Positions 52,001 to 60,147 are shown, numbered from the stretch's first letter. The stretch: 64,000 bases of DNA from Bdellovibrio bacteriovorus str. Tiberius (GCF_000317895.1 NC_019567.1:1922001-1986000), one strand, 5' to 3'. Numbers and translations: made by a program. Notes: a model not told the origin generated them from the sequence alone.

Positions 52001-53994
52001 CGAAATCAGCTATTCTGCAGCCTGAATCCACAAACGGCATTGCGGTGCTTGATGATGGGCGCATGTTCCTGATCGACACCCGCGGTTTGACTTGGGTGAA
52101 TCAGGCCACCGGGGTGTACGAGGTGATTGCCAAAAAGACCGGAACCACCAGCGGGGATGGCGGGGCGCTTGCCAGTGCCACCTTCACAACCCTGACGGGC
52201 ATTTATGTTGATAACAACAACAATCTGCTGATTGTGGATGGCAAGCGCGTTCGTCGTGTGAATACCAAATTGGCCAATCTGCCAATTTCCACCATTATTG
52301 GCGGCGGGACCGATGGGGCGGATTCTGTGGCCGTGGCCACGAACTTCCTGGCGCCGAATAATATTGGTCGCATGTTTATTTCTCCGAACGGGGATATCGT
52401 CTTCCGTACTGATGGTACTAATGGAAAGCTTCGCAAGTACACGGCTGCAACCGGCGTGATTTCTGCCATTCAAATGAAAGGGACAGGAAATACCTTCAGT
52501 GCTTCGCAAAACGTGGCTTTGTGTGCGTGGCAGGATTATGCGGTGGCCTTCAAACCAACGGGTGAAATCGAACGTCTGTTATGGAAAGTGGAATCAACAG
52601 GTCTGACCGGAAACTGTCCATTCGGTTCAACGGCGGAATGGAAAGGGTATGCTCAGGTGGATCCAGCGACTGGCGATGCCATGCTGCCAGCGCCGGATTG
52701 GATCGTTCCTTCAGCACAAGGGCGTCGTGAGTACAGTAACTTCTATAACAATAAAAACGGTGACTTGATTGCGGCGGCTTCAAGTAGCGCCTCGTCGTCC
52801 AAGGCCGTTTATAAATTTGATACAACGACCCTGAAGTGGACCACCCTGTACGGAAAGAATGTGCACGGGACCTGTGATGAAGGAACGGATCAGGACAAAT
52901 GTGCGATTGCGGTCAGCAGTCTTTCGTTCAATTCTCAAGGTCAGATTTTCTATGTGGATGCCAAGAATCGCACAGTGCGCACCATTGATGCTGATTCAAA
53001 GATTCGCAATCTTGCGGGGGATCCGCTGGGATCTCCGGATGGAATTCAGCCGGCCTTGGCGCGTTTTGCTGATATTACGGACGTTAAAGAATACGTTCAT
53101 AACGGCATCCGCGATTTCTATGTCTTCGACTTGGGTAATAGCCGCATCCGTCAGTTCCAGGAAGGTGTGGGTCTGACAACCGTGGCCGGAGCACAGGTTT
53201 CCACCGGTGCTGCCAATGGTGATGTCGCGGCGACAACCACAATGAACACCACCGCTGACAGTCAGCCGCATCGTTTCAATGTGGATGCTGCCACCGGGGA
53301 TATTTACTACCCGCGATCTGGTGGGATGCTGAGCCGTATCGTGCGTGCCACGGGATTGTGGGAAGATCTGACAAACTCAGGATTCGGTTATGGACCGGCT
53401 CCTTCCGGGTTGGGGAATGGTCATATTCTTCTTTATACTTTCCATTACAGTCAAACTTTGGGTCATATAAATCCTTCTTTGTCCATCGTGAACCTGACGG
53501 ACAAGTCGCGCACCGTGATCGCAAACCCACCGGCGAACACAGTGGCGACAAACGTGTTTTGTGCTGAAGGTACGACTTTGAAAGGCAGCTGTATTCCTAT
53601 GGGATATCGTAACAACGCCAAACACCAGGGCAAGTATGATGTCGCGACGGGCAAGTGGATGTCCCATGATGGGGATGGGAACGGTCGTTTCGTTCTGGTG
53701 GACTTTGCCGGGGCGGGCATCATGGGCGCAGATCTTGTTAAGGTGAATCGCACGATCATCGGTTTTGATTCCGATCGTAATGTCGGTTTATCCAAAAACA
53801 ACATCTATGCGTGCGCAAGTAATGGGCTTCTATATAAATATGATTTGAATAACAGCAATCAGGAAACAGCGCTGCCTCTGCCGAACACGACTTTTGTGTG
53901 CGAAGGGGCGGTAAACTATTCTCCGGGCCGAAATTCCCTGTTCTTCATCTACAAACAAAATGGTTTGAAGGGTGTTGCTGAATACAAACTGTAG
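49033..53994 (+). CDS. Giant surface protein: Ig-like repeats and NHL-like region
   Basis: A 1653-residue protein. The N-terminus has one hydrophobic segment (about 18-33) that may be an uncleaved anchor or signal. A 150-residue Ser/Gly/Asp-rich linker follows. From about 190 to 560 there are four or five Ig-like units of about 90 residues with the pattern D-x-APV...C-x-(8-12)-C...GxHxFAVRAxDxxGN. A further Ig-like stretch follows to about 960. The C-terminal third has NHL/propeller-like features (GIYVDNNNNLLIVDGKRVRR, TIIGGGTDG, IRNLAGDPLGSPDGI). Likely cell-surface or secreted; an adhesive role is inference. The next gene, on the same strand, is a TIGR02147 regulator. Confidence 0.88.
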   Translation: MIGFNLARNLVLASLKYGIPVASVAVVAHFVATKPVSSVQVQSEQKQRAPASVVMSQGGTAPSNYQKENRSHGSHFYQQRSNRPDSGSASSDLGYREVEAPAPPQESSLNSQGYSSSDGQDLSSYAMNSSSAGGSRSSNVVARSTAGSLKSRKDDDEDEESRSAEVTAGAGISTEAVSAKAESSSGSRPRVDVLSPLVKIASAPASVAETDFSVEFSATDDSGVVSYFECRLNSELWARCESPVVYSDLDEGAYAFAVRAADKSGNVSVAVQHEWKVDLTAPVLTMTSVPALMSNSLIGVFGLHGDDGVGSGILRFECSQDGVLYSECPAMVSMAVTSGARTLTARAIDKVGHESLPVAYSWVVDIIAPTLNLTSVPNVLTNSTSATFDFLGSDTGGSDTIAGYFCSVDSASYASCVPGVSYAALAAGAKTFDVYAVDGAGNTSIVSRHLWKIDIEAPVVSWTKVPAVHSNENPTSFEFSAADTGGGVVTGFECRVNSGAVAACSSPFSTGALGDAAHSFAVRAFDSAGNVGAFITHSWSLDTSIPVLTVTTPAANNQVIPAASVANFTFAGSCSEEGRAVSLSGAVAAATTCTAGAWTVSLDLHSLTDGPVAIVVSQTDVSGNTATASRTVLKDTTAPQISLGTVAAKKGGDATGLSWTMTEYTAPAGSNFQIDIFDGSSWSAWGSKAATAGVNSAVAYTASSLTVPVLNTTHAQVRVSFTDAAGNHTAVTSSDFLIDSLGPVVGSVTVNSGDGQSSNNNIAIAASVTDVLSRVLKVCTKNTSVQPLVSDGCWVNLASYGVTPAQSISTSDIYHNVGLASGSYNVHVWFMDEVGNISPAGGNSGVVTYNSPTPPLIENLQVSSTDTPSVPLSSTDLMVGAGQSIYVKWKVSSTSGLGSAPVKISYSVDDLTYSGGPASALANAANGACALTGGFTGCAVLPAPQGTYFKTRVEITDTKGFISVSVSNSMNAGAVRFVAGSTDLGLGASAKSAILQPESTNGIAVLDDGRMFLIDTRGLTWVNQATGVYEVIAKKTGTTSGDGGALASATFTTLTGIYVDNNNNLLIVDGKRVRRVNTKLANLPISTIIGGGTDGADSVAVATNFLAPNNIGRMFISPNGDIVFRTDGTNGKLRKYTAATGVISAIQMKGTGNTFSASQNVALCAWQDYAVAFKPTGEIERLLWKVESTGLTGNCPFGSTAEWKGYAQVDPATGDAMLPAPDWIVPSAQGRREYSNFYNNKNGDLIAAASSSASSSKAVYKFDTTTLKWTTLYGKNVHGTCDEGTDQDKCAIAVSSLSFNSQGQIFYVDAKNRTVRTIDADSKIRNLAGDPLGSPDGIQPALARFADITDVKEYVHNGIRDFYVFDLGNSRIRQFQEGVGLTTVAGAQVSTGAANGDVAATTTMNTTADSQPHRFNVDAATGDIYYPRSGGMLSRIVRATGLWEDLTNSGFGYGPAPSGLGNGHILLYTFHYSQTLGHINPSLSIVNLTDKSRTVIANPPANTVATNVFCAEGTTLKGSCIPMGYRNNAKHQGKYDVATGKWMSHDGDGNGRFVLVDFAGAGIMGADLVKVNRTIIGFDSDRNVGLSKNNIYACASNGLLYKYDLNNSNQETALPLPNTTFVCEGAVNYSPGRNSLFFIYKQNGLKGVAEYKL

Positions 53995-54126
53995 TTTTGT
54001 TCCGTGAGCATCGTTGAATGAAAAGATGTGTTCCCTCTGAGGGATGCGAGGAACTAAACGATTATATAAGTCTTGCCAGTGCACCCAAAAAAGTTGAAGA
54101 ATTTCTCAAGATTTTTTTGGAGATGT

Positions 54127-54870
54127 ATGTCGAATCCGTTCGGTAATTTTTTGAAAAGCAAACTCGATGAAATTCAAAAACGAAATCCACGTTTTTCTTT
54201 CCGGTCCCTGGCAAAAAAAGTAGCAATATCTCCAGGCTGTTTGAATGAACTTATGCATGGTAAAAGACCTTTGAGTGAATTTTACGCCAGTAAAATTGTT
54301 CTGGGGCTTGAGCTGGGTGTGGAAGAGCGCAATCAGGTTTATTCCATGATCGCCACGCGCTCGCGCAAATTCGGTGTGCAAAAACGATTGACCGAACAGC
54401 AGTTGGAGCTGATTTCCAGCTGGGAGCACTTTGCGATTTTAAATCTGATGCGCATCCCGCAATTTCAATCCAGCGAAAAATGGATCAGCCAGCGACTGGC
54501 GATACCGGTGGAAAAAGTGCAGCACAGTCTGGATTTGTTGATGAATCTTGGTTTTATCAAGATGCAAGGGGCCACCTTTGTGCGCACGGTGGCAAGCCTG
54601 GGGACATCCTCTGATATTCCAAGTCATGCCCTGGTGCAGGCCCACGTATCTGATATGAACAAAGCTATAGAGGTGCTGAAAGTGACAACGACAGACCGCC
54701 GGGACTATTCTGCGATCACCATGGCTTTTAATCCCGATAAAATGACCGAAGTCAAAGCGCTGATCAAAAAGTTCCGTCAGCGCCTGACCTTGCTGGCTGA
54801 AGAAGGCGAGCCCTCCGAGGTCTATAATCTGAATATCCAGTTCTTCCCTTTGACTGTGCCCATTCAATAG
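54127..54870 (+). CDS. TIGR02147-family regulator, copy 3
   Basis: A 247-residue protein from ATG at 54127, with TTGGAGATGT before it; a frame start at 54073 adds 18 residues with no ribosome site. N-terminal family HTH: FSFRSLAKKVAISPGCLNEL, then MHGKRPLSEFYASKI. The middle has the winged-helix-like SSEKWISQRLAIPVEKVQHS. The C-terminal motif DIPSHALVQAH is shared in form with copy 2 (DIPSRSLQQAH). It lies 132 bases after the giant surface protein. Confidence 0.85.
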   Translation: MSNPFGNFLKSKLDEIQKRNPRFSFRSLAKKVAISPGCLNELMHGKRPLSEFYASKIVLGLELGVEERNQVYSMIATRSRKFGVQKRLTEQQLELISSWEHFAILNLMRIPQFQSSEKWISQRLAIPVEKVQHSLDLLMNLGFIKMQGATFVRTVASLGTSSDIPSHALVQAHVSDMNKAIEVLKVTTTDRRDYSAITMAFNPDKMTEVKALIKKFRQRLTLLAEEGEPSEVYNLNIQFFPLTVPIQ

Positions 54871-54882
54871 CGAGTAAGGGTC

Positions 54883-55230
54883 TTACTCGCGCGGGCGGGC
54901 TTCGATCAGTTCAACGTGAAAAATCAGGTTGGAGTGGGGTTTGATAAACTGCCCGATTTGGCGCTCGCCATAGGCCAGGTGGGCGGGCACATAGATCGTG
55001 CGCTTTCCGCCTTCCTTCATGCCTAAAAATCCAAGACTCCAGCCGGCGATCACTTTTTTGGATCCCACCACAAATTCAAATGGGCGGCCGTGGTCATAGC
55101 TTGAGTCAAACTTGGTTCCGTCTTCCAGAAAGCCTTCATAGTGGCAAAACACCAAAGCGCCTTTGCTGGCGGTCTGGCCGGTTCCAATAACGGTGTCGGT
55201 GATTTTTACTTCAGGCAGTTCAGATGTCAT
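54883..55230 (-). CDS. FKBP-type peptidyl-prolyl isomerase
   Basis: A 115-residue single-domain FKBP with no signal peptide, so cytoplasmic. The wording is canonical: HYEGFLEDGTKFDSSYDHG, PFEFVVGSKKVIAGW, GGKRTIYVPAHLAYGER, and a LIFHVELI final strand. It is convergent with the TIGR02147 gene. Length is minimal for the family, so chaperone inserts are absent. Confidence 0.93.
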   Translation of the reverse strand: MTSELPEVKITDTVIGTGQTASKGALVFCHYEGFLEDGTKFDSSYDHGRPFEFVVGSKKVIAGWSLGFLGMKEGGKRTIYVPAHLAYGERQIGQFIKPHSNLIFHVELIEARPRE

Positions 55231-55278
55231 GGCGACATACTACGTAAAGACGGCAAAAGCGGCAATGGGGAAAATAAA

Positions 55279-55307
55279 AAAGGCGCTGACTTCCAGCCAG
55301 CGCCTTT
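55279..55307 (-). terminator. Terminator of the Cys-rich exported protein gene
   Basis: AAAGGCGCTG (55279-55288) pairs with CAGCGCCTTT (55298-55307). On the minus strand T-runs follow (TTTTTATTTT). The stop of the gene is at 55332. Confidence 0.82.
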
Positions 55308-55331
55308 TGGATTCGAATCCAGCAAAGGGTC

Positions 55332-55808
55332 TTATTTGCAAGTTTCGATGTATTTGTTCACAGCAGAGATCGGACGCTCACGTCTCCAGTCAGCCTGCTC
55401 ATATTTGTACTGAGTGTAGGAAGTGGAGAACATAGTGTCTTTCATAACAGAGCTTACGCAACGTGGGTATGCAGAGTCATTGCGGTTCCATTTTTGGCAA
55501 ACTTCTTTTTTTGTGAAAGCAGAAACGGTTTTTGTTGTCGCAGGAACAGTCACCATTTTACGGCCCACGCATACTTTTTTAGGGCGAGTGGAATCAGAGT
55601 AGTCTGTTTTTACAGAATCGCAGGTTTCAACAGTGTGCTGAGCCACGAAGATTTTGAAAGAATCTTTGCCGGCGTTCAGGCAGATTTGCTGAGCTGTAAC
55701 ATAGCCACGAGCTGGGATGTACGGGTTGGAAGAGCTGTTGTAAACGATTTCAGTGGCAGCAGTAGCCAAAGTCGGCAACATCATAAGCATAGCGATCATC
55801 AGTTTCAT
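55332..55808 (-). CDS. Exported Cys-rich protein
   Basis: A 158-residue protein from ATG at 55808, which has AAGGAG just upstream; ATG at 55877 would add 23 charged residues. Signal peptide residues 1-18 (ends ATAATE). The mature part has Cys at about six positions, including CLNAGKD, TCDSVK, VCVGRK, VCQKW and RCVSS. No family recognised. Divergent from TIGR02147 copy 4, 148 bases between starts. Confidence 0.72.
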   Translation of the reverse strand: MKLMIAMLMMLPTLATAATEIVYNSSSNPYIPARGYVTAQQICLNAGKDSFKIFVAQHTVETCDSVKTDYSDSTRPKKVCVGRKMVTVPATTKTVSAFTKKEVCQKWNRNDSAYPRCVSSVMKDTMFSTSYTQYKYEQADWRRERPISAVNKYIETCK

Positions 55809-55956
55809 AAAAACTCCTTTTGTTTTGATGTCGAGATGTTTGACATAGATAATTTTCCAGGACAAGCGGTGCTCCATGAAAACCTTTCACTGCCCTTGTG
55901 AACGTTCACTAAACCTGTGAACGGTTGGTGGGGCCTTGAGGTATAAGGGTCCCACG

Positions 55957-56706
55957 ATGAATAAGTCTGATATTCTGAACTACAAGGATTATCGCGCCTT
56001 TCTGGCGGACTATAACAGTTGGCGCAGTGAAAACCGCGCAGGCTGGAGTCTGTCCGTGTGGACTCGTCATCTGGGTCTTTCCTATCCATCCGCTCTGTCG
56101 ATGATCCTGAATCGCAAAAGACATATCGGCGACAAGCTGCTGGATACCATGTGCCAGTACTTCGAGTTCTCTGAGCTTGAAAAGAATCACTTCGCCAATC
56201 TGGTGAAATACGAAAAATCCATCGAAAGCAGCACACTTCGTATCATGGTGCTGAACCATCTCGACGGGGATAAGAAGAACTCGCTGGCCCGCTATATCGT
56301 GCGCGAAGGTCTGCGCATGCCTCGCTTTGAAGATGCCGAAAGCCTGGCCGAGATGCTGGCGCCGATTCTGGGAATGAAGTCTTCAGAGGTTCTGGTTTTA
56401 GAGCCCGGGGTTCCGGAAAAGCCGGATCCCAAATCCATGCACCAGGAAGTGCTGGGACTGCTGGATCGGTCCTTTGATTTGGTTCCCAAAGAGTCCCGTC
56501 AGTATTCGACAAACTTCATCCGCATGGAGTCTTCGCGTCTGCCCGATGCTATTGCCCGCCTGCGGGCCTTTCAGCGCGAGTTTATCGCAGAGTTTGACTC
56601 CGAGGTTGGGGATTCCCTTGTGTGCTTCCAGAATGCCGTATTTGCAATGCTAAAAGAGTCTGCTCCAAGCCAAGAGACTTTGCCATCTTCCAAAAATCGG
56701 ACCTGA
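55957..56706 (+). CDS. TIGR02147-family regulator, copy 4
   Basis: A 249-residue protein from ATG at 55957. It has the family's own N-terminus NYKDYRAFLADYN, followed by WTRHLGLSYPSALSMILNRK as the HTH-like part. It is the copy closest to the family consensus (YKDYRAFL). The middle segment is winged-helix-like (ESLAEMLAPILGMKSSEVLV). The C-terminus is LPDAIARLRAFQREFIAEFD. Divergent from the Cys-rich exported gene. Confidence 0.85.
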   Translation: MNKSDILNYKDYRAFLADYNSWRSENRAGWSLSVWTRHLGLSYPSALSMILNRKRHIGDKLLDTMCQYFEFSELEKNHFANLVKYEKSIESSTLRIMVLNHLDGDKKNSLARYIVREGLRMPRFEDAESLAEMLAPILGMKSSEVLVLEPGVPEKPDPKSMHQEVLGLLDRSFDLVPKESRQYSTNFIRMESSRLPDAIARLRAFQREFIAEFDSEVGDSLVCFQNAVFAMLKESAPSQETLPSSKNRT

Positions 56707-56832
56707 TCGTTCCGCGAATTTCCGCCTATATTGCGCTTTTCAGAGCTGCGGCATCTATTGAGCCCGGCTTTTTTAGTTCGTATAGTTTTTGGCGTGAAGA
56801 GAGAATTGGAAATTTTAACGAAAGGTTTTCCT

Positions 56833-57216
56833 GTGAAAATGCTTCTGACTGCTTTTGTTTCTTTGTTGTCTTTGTCTGCAACTGCGCAAGCCGCTGTTAT
56901 GCAAGTGGACTGTGTTGGTGCTGACACTCAGATTACTGCAAACCTGATTGTTGAAGGTCGCAAGGTGACAGGTTTTGTGGCAGCGGCGGGTTCTGGCATT
57001 GATGCTTTCCAAGCTGATGCCAATGGTTCTTACATCTTCTATAAAGCGGGCGAGTACTATACAGATTTCGATCTTGAGATCATCGAGTTCTGGGGTATTT
57101 CCGGTGATCAGTCCGTAGGCTACAAATCCTACACTGATAAAAACGGTAAATTTGTTCAGACCGTATTGGTGAATAAAAAAGCGGTTAATGCCCAGTGCAT
57201 GATCGGTAAGCAGTAG
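56833..57216 (+). CDS. Exported hypothetical protein
   Basis: A 127-residue protein. GTG at 56833 has AAAGG with 7-base spacing; the frame from 56731 is open but lacks a signal peptide. The signal peptide is about 18 residues (ends AQA). The mature domain has two Cys that flank the whole protein (QVDCVGAD and NAQCMIG), likely disulfide-bonded. No family recognised. A terminator follows. Confidence 0.72.
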   Translation: MKMLLTAFVSLLSLSATAQAAVMQVDCVGADTQITANLIVEGRKVTGFVAAAGSGIDAFQADANGSYIFYKAGEYYTDFDLEIIEFWGISGDQSVGYKSYTDKNGKFVQTVLVNKKAVNAQCMIGKQ

Positions 57217-57245
57217 TCCTTTCAAATACAAGGATGGCTTTAATT

Positions 57246-57275
57246 AAGGCGCCGGGGAAGTCCCAGCGCCTTTTT
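57246..57275 (+). terminator. Terminator after the 127-aa exported protein
   Basis: AAGGCGC pairs with GCGCCTT, extended inside by GGG/CCC, then TTTTT. Confidence 0.8.
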
Positions 57276-57391
57276 AATTGGTTTTCAGTCATGCAAAATA
57301 CGCATATCTGGATTCCGACTATGCACTCGCTGTTAACGGGCCCTTTGGGTATATTGCCTTCAAGAAGCAATTACGAAAAAAGGAGGCTTCC

Positions 57392-57469
57392 ATGATGGGA
57401 TTTATTGAATCTCTTAAAGTGAAACTGTTCGGACCATCCGTTCTAGAATGCCTGGCACATTTAGACTAG
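57392..57469 (+). CDS. Candidate 25-aa peptide
   Basis: ATG at 57392 (a second ATG at 57395) to TAG at 57467. AAAAAAGGAGG precedes it, a very strong ribosome site with 6-7 base spacing. The peptide is amphipathic-hydrophobic (FIESLKVKLFGPSVLECL) with one Cys. A clean terminator lies 30 bases downstream, so it can be its own transcription unit. No match is known to me. Confidence 0.5.
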   Translation: MMGFIESLKVKLFGPSVLECLAHLD

Positions 57470-57501
57470 GCCCACTTAGGCCGTAGACTGTGGCCGTGAA
57501 C

Positions 57502-57530
57502 AAGCCCGCTAATGCAGCGGGCTTTTTTAT
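57502..57530 (+). terminator. Terminator of the 25-aa peptide unit
   Basis: AAGCCCGCT pairs with AGCGGGCTT around AATGC, followed by TTTTTATTTT. Confidence 0.9.
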
Positions 57531-57632
57531 TTTCTGGACACTGGACTTTCGATATCGCTGCTTTTGCACAGGGGTCCAGTACCATCAGGCCTCCCGGGGC
57601 TTATCATAGGGTAGGTTCAAAGGGAGGTCTTT

Positions 57633-57815
57633 ATGGCTACCAATAAAAACTTTAACGAAAGAAATGCGGATAAAAACAGCAGTGTAAAACAACCTGCCAG
57701 TAAACCCGCTGAAAGAACCGAAAGAACACAGCAGCCTTCCCATACAGAAGGTGACAACAGAAGCTCTCGCTCAACCACAGAAAGATACTCACGCGATGAG
57801 GAAATGGAAGAGTGA
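57633..57815 (+). CDS. Hydrophilic disordered protein, 60 aa
   Basis: A 60-residue protein with almost no hydrophobic residues: Asn/Lys/Ser at the start, then ERTERTQQPSHTEGDNRSS and a YSRDEEMEE end. AGGGAGGTCTTT precedes the ATG. It has the same length and style as the Gln-rich protein at 46442. The function is unknown; it may be a stress hydrophilin. It precedes another small protein by 60 bases. Confidence 0.72.
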   Translation: MATNKNFNERNADKNSSVKQPASKPAERTERTQQPSHTEGDNRSSRSTTERYSRDEEMEE

Positions 57816-57875
57816 TGAACTTGTGATATTTGCAAAAGAGGGGCGTTAAGGCCTCTCTTTTGTTATGGAGGTGTT

Positions 57876-58115
57876 ATGGAAGAGCTTTCGTCAAATATTT
57901 CTCAAACCTCACGACGTTTTCCGCTGACCGCCTTGTTAGGGGTGTTCGGAGGCGCGGCCGTAGGTCTCTATTTCTACAACAGATATAAAAAATCAAACCG
58001 GGACAATACAGGGTTTTTACGAGAACAGCAGGAAGTCGACACTTCTTCAGAGGATTCCTTCCCGGCCAGTGATCCGCCGTCCTGGAGCAGTGGGCATAAC
58101 ACGGACTGGCACTGA
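57876..58115 (+). CDS. Small single-TM protein with SFPASDPPSW motif
   Basis: A 79-residue protein. One TM (about 16-36, LTALLGVFGGAAVGLYFY) is followed by a charged segment and SEDSFPASDPPSWSSG. The (D/E)SFPASDPP(S/A)W motif recurs in short bacterial proteins of unknown function, often in stress gene neighbourhoods as I recall. The 3' end overlaps the convergent amine oxidase gene by 69 bases. The ribosome site is GGAGGTGTT. Confidence 0.75.
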   Translation: MEELSSNISQTSRRFPLTALLGVFGGAAVGLYFYNRYKKSNRDNTGFLREQQEVDTSSEDSFPASDPPSWSSGHNTDWH

Positions 58116-59402
58116 AAGCAGTTCAATGGCCTGTCTGGCGGCCCGTTGACCGCTTTGCAGGGCTCCGTGCACAGTGCCCTGATCTGCCGGGCGAGCCGTG
58201 GCCTCTCCGGCAATGATGATCTTTTGTGCGAATGGCAGGTGCAGGCTGTGCGGGGTGTTTTCTTTTTGCAGGCCAATGTAGGAATAGGCTCCCAGGCTGA
58301 ACGGGTCCGCTGACCAGTTGTGGGTAAAGTGGCGGCTGTATTGGGCGTTTATGAACGTGCTGGTTCGGCGGGTGATAAACGCCAGGGACTTCAGAGCTGC
58401 GGCAACACGTCCGGATTCTTTCCAAAAACTCATTTCGTAAGCGCGGGGGCCGCCTTGCCATGCGACCAGAAGGTTGTTGTGTACGGGCAGTTGAGTCCAC
58501 CAGGTGGGGAAATCAATCCGGGGATCCGCGTGCAGAAATCCTGCGCCCCGGTCGGTCAGGTTTTCCCAAAAACGAGTTTTAAATTCAAAAGTGATGCGCT
58601 GGATGTGACCACAGTGAAGGACGTCCAGGGCCTTTTGCAACGACGGAAGTGGAGGATCCACGACCAGTTTTTTAACAACACCCAAGGGCAGGGTGATGAC
58701 CACGATCGGTGCCTGCAATTTGAAGCGTCTTTTGGAAAGTCGATGATATCCGTGAATCTCGATGCTCTCAGGAGTGTGACATAATTTCTGCACCACGCGA
58801 CCCAGAAGTAAACTCGAGGATTCTTGCACAGCCTGTTTTTTCAAGTTCTCGATAATGAAAGAATATCCCTGCTGGGGACGGAACTCGGTTTTTTCCTTCA
58901 GCTGCGGTTCGTCGACCTGTTCTGATTCGGCCAGATATTTTTCACCAACGAAATTCAGATCCGCCGCCAAAAAGCCTTCTACATAAGAAATGAAATTTTG
59001 TTTTTGAAAGGGGGATTCAAAGGTGTGGCTGTTGATAAATTCCTGGCCGGTCCGGTCGCGTTTTCTTTCTTTTCTCAGGTGCGATGAAACTTTGTCCATT
59101 TCTTCCCAGAACCGGGGCTTTTCGAGAATGCGTTTTTTATGGATCTGGTGCCGATGGTCGGTGACCTCGATAAACGAACCCCCTTGAGGTGTCAGCAGGT
59201 CAAAGATCTCTTTGTGTGCGCCATGAATGAATTCAGCACCGTATTCGATCAGCGGTGACGCTGATGGATGACTCCAGGCGCGTCCTCCGACCCGGTCCCG
59301 CGCTTCCAGAATCACAAAGGGGATATTCTGTTGTCTTAGTTCCCGGGCGCAGCTCAGACCCGCGGCCCCAGCGCCCACAATGATGACCTTGGGCTGCTTC
59401 AT
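58047..59402 (-). CDS. Flavin monoamine oxidase-family protein
   Basis: A 451-residue FAD amine oxidase from ATG at 59402, which has AGGAGGTTCT before it; reading from 59525 adds 41 residues without motif. The dinucleotide motif is VGAGAAGLSCA, then LEARDRVGGRAW. The C-terminal FAD motif is IIAGEATARPADQGTVHGAL. The substrate (polyamine, amino acid or other) cannot be read. There is no signal peptide. The last 23 codons overlap the small protein gene at 57876. Confidence 0.92.
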   Translation of the reverse strand: MKQPKVIIVGAGAAGLSCARELRQQNIPFVILEARDRVGGRAWSHPSASPLIEYGAEFIHGAHKEIFDLLTPQGGSFIEVTDHRHQIHKKRILEKPRFWEEMDKVSSHLRKERKRDRTGQEFINSHTFESPFQKQNFISYVEGFLAADLNFVGEKYLAESEQVDEPQLKEKTEFRPQQGYSFIIENLKKQAVQESSSLLLGRVVQKLCHTPESIEIHGYHRLSKRRFKLQAPIVVITLPLGVVKKLVVDPPLPSLQKALDVLHCGHIQRITFEFKTRFWENLTDRGAGFLHADPRIDFPTWWTQLPVHNNLLVAWQGGPRAYEMSFWKESGRVAAALKSLAFITRRTSTFINAQYSRHFTHNWSADPFSLGAYSYIGLQKENTPHSLHLPFAQKIIIAGEATARPADQGTVHGALQSGQRAARQAIELLSVPVRVMPTAPGRRITGREGIL

Positions 59403-59573
59403 AGAACCTCCTGGGATCAGTTTTTCTTTCTTCGTGGAAAAGTTCAAAATGTATGATCTCACAACAGCAGCGACAATAGGCTGGGTGGGACGCTGTTGTT
59501 TAAAAGTATTCGGTATTTTAAGCACCTTTACGCGGGGCCTTTCGTAAAATCAGGGGATACAAAGGGGGACTCC

Positions 59574-60113
59574 ATGCAGATTTACGAACTTCTGAAAAAG
59601 GACCACCGGGAAGTGAAAAAAATGTTCGAACAAGCGCAAGGCGCTTTGGATGATGGCAACCTGTTTGAGGCGGAAAAAGTGTTTTACAAGATTCGCACTG
59701 AGCTGACTGCTCATGCCAAGTCCGAGGAAGAGGTGTTTTATCAACCCCTGAAAGCTCTGGCGCGTGATGAAAAATCCGAAGAGCTCAGTTGGGAGGGTCA
59801 GGAAGAACATCATGTCATTGCCCTGCTGCTGAATGAGCTGTCACGTCTTGGTGCGAGTGAACCTTCGTGGAAGGCCAAGTTGACCGTTCTGAGTGAGCTG
59901 GTCGATCATCACGTCGAAGAAGAGGAAGGGGAGATATTCAAAGCCGCGAAAAAGCATTTCTCGGATGCCGAGGCGGTGGAGATCGCAGAACAGATGACGG
60001 CACTGAAAGAGCGCTACAAAACCATGATCGATGATGCGCTGGAAGAGGATGTGGAGATATTCACCCATCCGGTGCGCAAGATTCCGTCAGAGGGCTTGCG
60101 TCCATCTGCGTGA
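59574..60113 (+). CDS. Hemerythrin/HHE-domain protein
   Basis: A 179-residue HHE cation-binding protein: KKDHREVKKMFEQA, LTAHAKSEEEVFYQPLK, EEHHVIALLLNEL and HHVEEEEGEIFKAAK supply the His/Glu ligands for a di-iron site. The core is about 1-150 and the C-terminal 30 residues form a Pro-containing tail. Possible roles are oxygen or NO sensing or repair. AAAGGGGGACTCC precedes the ATG at 59574. It is divergent from the amine oxidase. Confidence 0.92.
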   Translation: MQIYELLKKDHREVKKMFEQAQGALDDGNLFEAEKVFYKIRTELTAHAKSEEEVFYQPLKALARDEKSEELSWEGQEEHHVIALLLNELSRLGASEPSWKAKLTVLSELVDHHVEEEEGEIFKAAKKHFSDAEAVEIAEQMTALKERYKTMIDDALEEDVEIFTHPVRKIPSEGLRPSA

Positions 60114-60147
60114 GGTGAGAAGCTGTGGGTCGAAAGAGGGGACGACC

